From contig DAOTVW010000195.1 of NCBI GenBank assembly GCA_034436035.1, positions 1 through 53,854 on the forward strand: a stretch of 53,854 bases of DNA, given 5' to 3'. The notes beneath the pieces are model-generated. The model did no database searches, was not told the DNA's origin, and saw only the letters and a list, made by a program, of their open reading frames with translations. This DNA comes from UBA4823 sp034436035. Its GTDB lineage: Bacteria > Chloroflexota > Anaerolineae > Anaerolineales > UBA4823. This document shows, piece after piece, positions 50,449-53,854 of this stretch (the first letter of the stretch is position 1; every line of letters begins with the position of its first letter). Both the position numbers and the translations under genes were made by a program.

Positions 50449-51372
50449 TTATTCTTTTTTCAGGAAATTCTCCATCATGCTGGTAAATTCCATTGGAAAG
50501 ATAAACTTGGTTGATGCGCCTGTGCCGAGTGCTTTAAGCGTTTCAAAATATTGCAAGGTCATGGTTTTTTGGTCTACGGTTTGTGCAATTTCAAAAATCT
50601 TTTCTAATGCTGCAGCAAAACCTTGCGCACGCAGTAACTGGGCTTCTTTTTCGCCTTCTGCACGTAAGATAGCTGAACGCTTCTCACCTTCCGCTCGTAA
50701 AATAGCGGCTTGTTTCTCGCCTTCTGCCACATTAATCGCGGCCTCGCGGGTGCCGGTCGATTCGGTGACAACCGCACGGCGTATTCGCTCCGCAGACATC
50801 TGCCGGTTCATAGCGTCCTGAACCTCGCGCGGCGGGATGATTTCGCGGATTTCGACGTTGGTGACTTTGACACCCCAGCGTTCGGTCACTTCATCCAAAC
50901 GAGTGCGTAGCATGTTGTTGATGTGTTCACGTTCGGATAGCACTTCATCCAGCAAAATACCACCGATGACAGCACGCAAGGTGGTTGTTGCCATACCCTG
51001 AGCAGCCGCCTCAAAGTTGCCGACTTGTAAAACGCTCTCGGTAGGATCGAGGACTTTGTAATACCAAAGGAAATCAATCGAAATCGGAGCGTTATCTTTG
51101 GTAATCGAAGTTTGATGCGGAATTTCGCGCACTTGTTCGCGCAAATCGACCTTGACAGCTCGATCAACCACCGGTATCAACAATACAATGCCGGGACCAC
51201 GTGCGCCGATGCAGCGTCCCAGTCGAAACACCACCAAGCGTTGATATTCGGGTACGATACGGATTGCCGAGGCAAAGAAAAGGACTGCGAGAATGACGAC
51301 AAACCCAATCAGACAGGTCAGCACGCTGTACCATTGGGTTCCGCCGGTTTGGAATACTGTTGTGATAAACAC
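50449..51372 (-). CDS. SPFH/band 7 (stomatin-like) membrane protein
   Basis: The 307-aa protein has an N-terminal membrane helix (about 15-38) and an SPFH domain with the family block FRLGRCIGARGPGIVLLIP. A long helical, Ala/Glu/Arg-rich tail (about 190-250) is typical of slipins. The start is GTG 51372, supported by a perfect AAGGAGG 6 nt upstream; the longer frame to 51423 is not used. SPFH proteins organise membrane microdomains and partner with NfeD, which is encoded 133 bp upstream on the same strand. Confidence 0.9.
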   Translation of the reverse strand: MFITTVFQTGGTQWYSVLTCLIGFVVILAVLFFASAIRIVPEYQRLVVFRLGRCIGARGPGIVLLIPVVDRAVKVDLREQVREIPHQTSITKDNAPISIDFLWYYKVLDPTESVLQVGNFEAAAQGMATTTLRAVIGGILLDEVLSEREHINNMLRTRLDEVTERWGVKVTNVEIREIIPPREVQDAMNRQMSAERIRRAVVTESTGTREAAINVAEGEKQAAILRAEGEKRSAILRAEGEKEAQLLRAQGFAAALEKIFEIAQTVDQKTMTLQYFETLKALGTGASTKFIFPMEFTSMMENFLKKE

Positions 51373-51505
51373 GCTAAACCTCCTTATCAAAAAACAATTT
51401 TGTCGAATGGTAAATCGCTTCACGCTTTATAAAAGGGTGAGGAATAAAGCTAGGTTTCTCCTTCGATCCTTTCTAATTAATGGAAGCTATTATTTTTATC
51501 CTCAC

Positions 51506-52117
51506 TTAAGAAGTTTGTTGATCGTCCTCCTTAATTACTTCTAGTAAAAAACCATCCCGATTGATCACGCGCACTCGGCTGCCATTTGGGATTGGAGACT
51601 TGCTATAAGCACTCCACAATTCACTTTCCACTTGGACCGTCCCTTCCTTGTAAATATCCGTTTTGGCTTCTCCGACAGCGCCGATCAACTGGGTCAATTC
51701 ATGGCGCGGGATGATCTGGCTGGCTTCGATGGCTTTTCGTCCGGCAATCCAGAAAAAACCTAACACAATTGCAGAAACAAAGGCCGCGAGCAGGGGGTTA
51801 ACCGCTGGTTGCCACCAGTATTGACCACGGAACAGATAGGCAGAACCGATGACAAAAAGGATTAATGAGATCCCTAAGGTGAGGAGATGTTTTGTGCGCC
51901 AAATTGCCAGTACAAACAAACCGGCTGCGGTTGCAATGACCGGCAGCGCCCACAGGTTGAGCGGGATTTGGATGATACTATAAGCAGCGGTTAGTAAAAT
52001 AAAGACGGCCGCGATTTCCAGGATACCAGTACCGGGGGTGATGACTGCTAGCATAATCAGCACGAAGCTAGCAACAAGGATCAAGTAGGCGACATCAGGA
52101 TTAAAAAGTATTTGCAT
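51506..52117 (-). CDS. NfeD-like membrane protein
   Basis: The protein (203 aa) has about four membrane helices (about 10-120) and a C-terminal OB-fold NfeD domain (LIGAVGEAKTDIYKEGTVQVESELW, with VRVINRDGFLLEV). It partners with stomatin-like proteins in membrane quality control. I chose ATG 52117; an upstream ATG at 52159 overlaps the -10-like TATAAT (52158-52163, minus strand), so it is unlikely. No serine-protease domain is present, so it is the short NfeD type. Confidence 0.86.
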   Translation of the reverse strand: MQILFNPDVAYLILVASFVLIMLAVITPGTGILEIAAVFILLTAAYSIIQIPLNLWALPVIATAAGLFVLAIWRTKHLLTLGISLILFVIGSAYLFRGQYWWQPAVNPLLAAFVSAIVLGFFWIAGRKAIEASQIIPRHELTQLIGAVGEAKTDIYKEGTVQVESELWSAYSKSPIPNGSRVRVINRDGFLLEVIKEDDQQTS

Positions 52118-52206
52118 GACAGCATCTTTCTTCCCAAGCGATATATTCGCTACATTCATTATACTTTGATTAACCGAGCTTGGGTCGTTATGGTATCATT
52201 AGAATT

Positions 52207-53073
52207 ATGAAATTTCGTATCGCTTTAGCCCAAATCAATACCCATCTGGGAATGGTGGAGCAAAATTTAGACAAACATTTGCAATGGATCGAACAAGCAC
52301 GCCAGGGCGGCGCCGATTTGGTGATTTTCCCCGAGCTTTCTCTCACCGGTTATGTATTGCAGGACTTAACTCCCACGGTTGCCCATTCACCTACGGCTGA
52401 TGACCCGGTCTTCCAAAAGTTATTGCAGGAAAGCCGCTCGTTGGATATCGTGGTTGGGTTTGTGGATGAAGACCGCCGGCATCGTTTCTTCATTGCAGCG
52501 GCTTATCTTTCGCGCGGGGAGGTGATGCATGTGCACCACAAACTGTATCTTCCCACTTATGGTTTATTTGATGAAGGGCGCTTTTTCGCCTGGGGAGATC
52601 ATATCTCGGCCTTTGAGACCCGTTTCGGTCGGATGGGGATGTTGATTTGCGAGGATTTCTGGCATGCCTCTCCACCATACTTGCTTTGGTTGGATGGAGC
52701 AGATGTCTTTCTCTTTATGTCTGCATCACCCGGGAGAGGATTAAGCGCAAAACCGCAACTGGAGTCCGCCCGCTGGGTTGAACAGCTCAACCAGGCATAC
52801 GCCAGTTTGTTCACTGCTTTTGTTGTCCATGCCAACCGCGTTGGATATGAGGATGGTTTGAATTTCTGGGGCGGTTCGACAATATTTGATCCGGATGGAA
52901 ACGAATTGCTCAAAGCACCTTATCACCAGGAGAGTTTGGTATTTGCTGAAATTGACATGAACCAGCTGCACCGTACCCGGGCGCGTTTACCCTTGTTACG
53001 CGATGAACGCACCGCGCTGGTACAACGGGAACTGGAGCGCATTCTTAACCGTAGCACACAAATGAACCGCTAA
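52207..53073 (+). CDS. Nitrilase-superfamily glutaminase-like subunit for NAD synthesis
   Basis: The 288-aa protein has the nitrilase catalytic set: Glu in FPELSLTGY, Lys in HHKLYLPTYG, and Cys in ICEDFWH. It resembles the glutaminase domain of glutamine-dependent NAD synthetase. The neighbouring NadE gene starts 14 bp after its stop, so the two proteins probably work together, hydrolysing glutamine and supplying ammonia to NadE. I chose the ATG at 52207; an upstream start at 52180 is possible but less likely. A general amidase function is an alternative. Confidence 0.85.
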   Translation: MKFRIALAQINTHLGMVEQNLDKHLQWIEQARQGGADLVIFPELSLTGYVLQDLTPTVAHSPTADDPVFQKLLQESRSLDIVVGFVDEDRRHRFFIAAAYLSRGEVMHVHHKLYLPTYGLFDEGRFFAWGDHISAFETRFGRMGMLICEDFWHASPPYLLWLDGADVFLFMSASPGRGLSAKPQLESARWVEQLNQAYASLFTAFVVHANRVGYEDGLNFWGGSTIFDPDGNELLKAPYHQESLVFAEIDMNQLHRTRARLPLLRDERTALVQRELERILNRSTQMNR

Positions 53074-53087
53074 AACAGGACGGAAAC

Positions 53088-53854
53088 ATGCACGAAATTG
53101 ACCTGACGATCGATACCGACCTTACCCGCCAAATCTTATGTGGCTTTTTAAAAACCGAAATCACCCGAGCTGGTTTTCAGCACGCCGTAGTAGGGCTTTC
53201 GGGTGGGATTGATTCGGCGCTTTCCTGTTTTCTGGCAGCGGAAGCGCTTGGCGCTCAGAATGTCTTGGCAGTGCGGATGCCGTACAAAAATTCTTCCGCT
53301 GATTCCCTGGAACATGCTCAGTTGGTGATTGACCAATTAGGGGTGGAGTCGGTCACCATTCCGATCACGGAGATGGTGGAACCGCTTTTTCAACGCGATC
53401 CGGAGATGAGTTCGATGCGGCGCGGGAATATTATGGCGCGGGCGCGGATGATAGTCCTGTACGATCAATCCGAAGTCTTCAAAGGGTTGGTGGTGGGAAC
53501 AGGGAATAAGACCGAAATCCTGCTTGGCTATACCACACTCTATGGCGATTCTGCCTGCGCGCTCAATCCCTTGGGGGATTTATATAAAACCCAGGTGCGG
53601 CAGCTTGCCCGCGCCATGGGTGTGCCAGAGGTGATTATCCAAAAACCGCCCACCGCCGACTTATGGAAGGGGCAAACGGACGAAGGTGAGTTAGGGTTCA
53701 CCTATGCCGAGGTGGATAAGCTGCTCTACTTGCTGGTGGATCAGCGCTACAGCCCGCAGGATTGTGTGGAAGCTGGTTTTGCAGAAGAGTTTGTGCGTAA
53801 GGTGGTGGAGAAGATTCGCCGCAATCACTTCAAGCGGGTGCTGCCACCGATTGC
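53088..53854 (+). CDS. nadE: NAD synthetase (3' end beyond the window)
   Basis: From the ATG at 53088 the frame stays open to the window end (255 codons plus two bases). It has the PP-loop GLSGGIDSA, TGNKTEILLGYTTLYGDSAC and the adenylation loop KPPTADLWKGQTDE, all diagnostic for NadE. It adenylates nicotinate adenine dinucleotide and amidates it with ammonia. No glutaminase domain is fused to it; the preceding gene supplies that candidate. It is truncated by the window edge, not by mutation. Confidence 0.95.
   Translation, partial: MHEIDLTIDTDLTRQILCGFLKTEITRAGFQHAVVGLSGGIDSALSCFLAAEALGAQNVLAVRMPYKNSSADSLEHAQLVIDQLGVESVTIPITEMVEPLFQRDPEMSSMRRGNIMARARMIVLYDQSEVFKGLVVGTGNKTEILLGYTTLYGDSACALNPLGDLYKTQVRQLARAMGVPEVIIQKPPTADLWKGQTDEGELGFTYAEVDKLLYLLVDQRYSPQDCVEAGFAEEFVRKVVEKIRRNHFKRVLPPI

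Noticed and set aside
50449..51423. Longer start of the SPFH gene
   Set aside because: GTG 51372 has a perfect AAGGAGG at 6 nt, while the upstream start has none.
52118..52159. Upstream ATG of NfeD
   Set aside because: It overlaps a TATAAT -10-like sequence, so a transcript would not include a ribosome binding site for it.

Overview
The window looks like a chromosomal segment of an anaerobic or facultative member of the Chloroflexota, most likely Anaerolineae-like. This is an inference from gene content and arrangement: secreted proteins with Thr/Pro/Glu-rich linkers, a NEW3-domain protein paired with an ABC-2 exporter, a two-module DnaC/IstB-type ATPase next to dnaB, and a cyclic-2,3-diphosphoglycerate-synthetase-like protein. 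There is no rRNA gene, so the placement is tentative. No CRISPR array, insertion sequence, transposase, integrase or phage gene was seen. Two tRNA genes are present (Asn, Lys).

Layout. 1-5.4 kb: tRNA-Asn with a perfect sigma-70-type promoter, a nicotinamidase-like hydrolase, a replication cluster (dnaB, a DnaD-like protein, a loader with two AAA+ modules) and a DUF151 protein, all on the minus strand. 5.7-11.6 kb: an atypical response regulator, an orphan DNA methyltransferase, a cDPGS-like NTPase, argS, rpsT and tRNA-Lys. 11.7-14.8 kb: a NEW3-domain membrane protein plus an ABC-2 exporter. 15.0-31.9 kb: a large plus-strand carbohydrate-type catabolic island. It starts at a consensus promoter preceded by tandem 10-11 bp repeats and encodes two paralogous importers, an uncharacterised alpha-helical-barrel protein, a class I aldolase, an FGGY kinase, a fucose/arabinose-isomerase-like protein, a DeoR regulator, a TIM-like isomerase, YjbQ, an MBL-fold protein and an L-arabinokinase-like GHMP kinase. 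The second importer is much more AT-rich and has no ATPase of its own. 32.0-35.4 kb: an MttB-family protein, a membrane-anchored rhodanese, a DraG-like hydrolase and a small membrane protein.

35.4-44.9 kb: a minus-strand respiratory and sulfur cluster. It runs from an ArsR-type regulator through a triheme cytochrome and two YeeE/YedE membrane proteins to a PsrABC-like molybdopterin oxidoreductase, then a b6-type cytochrome b, a nine-heme cytochrome and a Rieske protein. Two large intercistronic hairpins divide it into three modules. A periplasmic-facing rhodanese nearby fits a sulfur theme. 45.1-52.2 kb: RNA-processing and membrane-quality genes (PEPCK/HprK-like P-loop protein, beta-CASP RNase, RNase D, GNAT, SPFH protein, NfeD). 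52.2 kb to the end: a nitrilase-type glutaminase followed by NadE, which runs off the window, so NAD synthetase appears split into two genes.

How it works together: the catabolic island probably imports an anionic or unusual sugar-like substrate, isomerises and phosphorylates it, and splits it to triose-level products. The respiratory cluster probably reduces or oxidises an inorganic sulfur compound, passing electrons between menaquinone and c-type cytochromes. Substrates cannot be fixed from sequence alone. The two most promising candidates for an undescribed system are the catabolic island and the PsrABC/cytochrome b/nonaheme/Rieske module.
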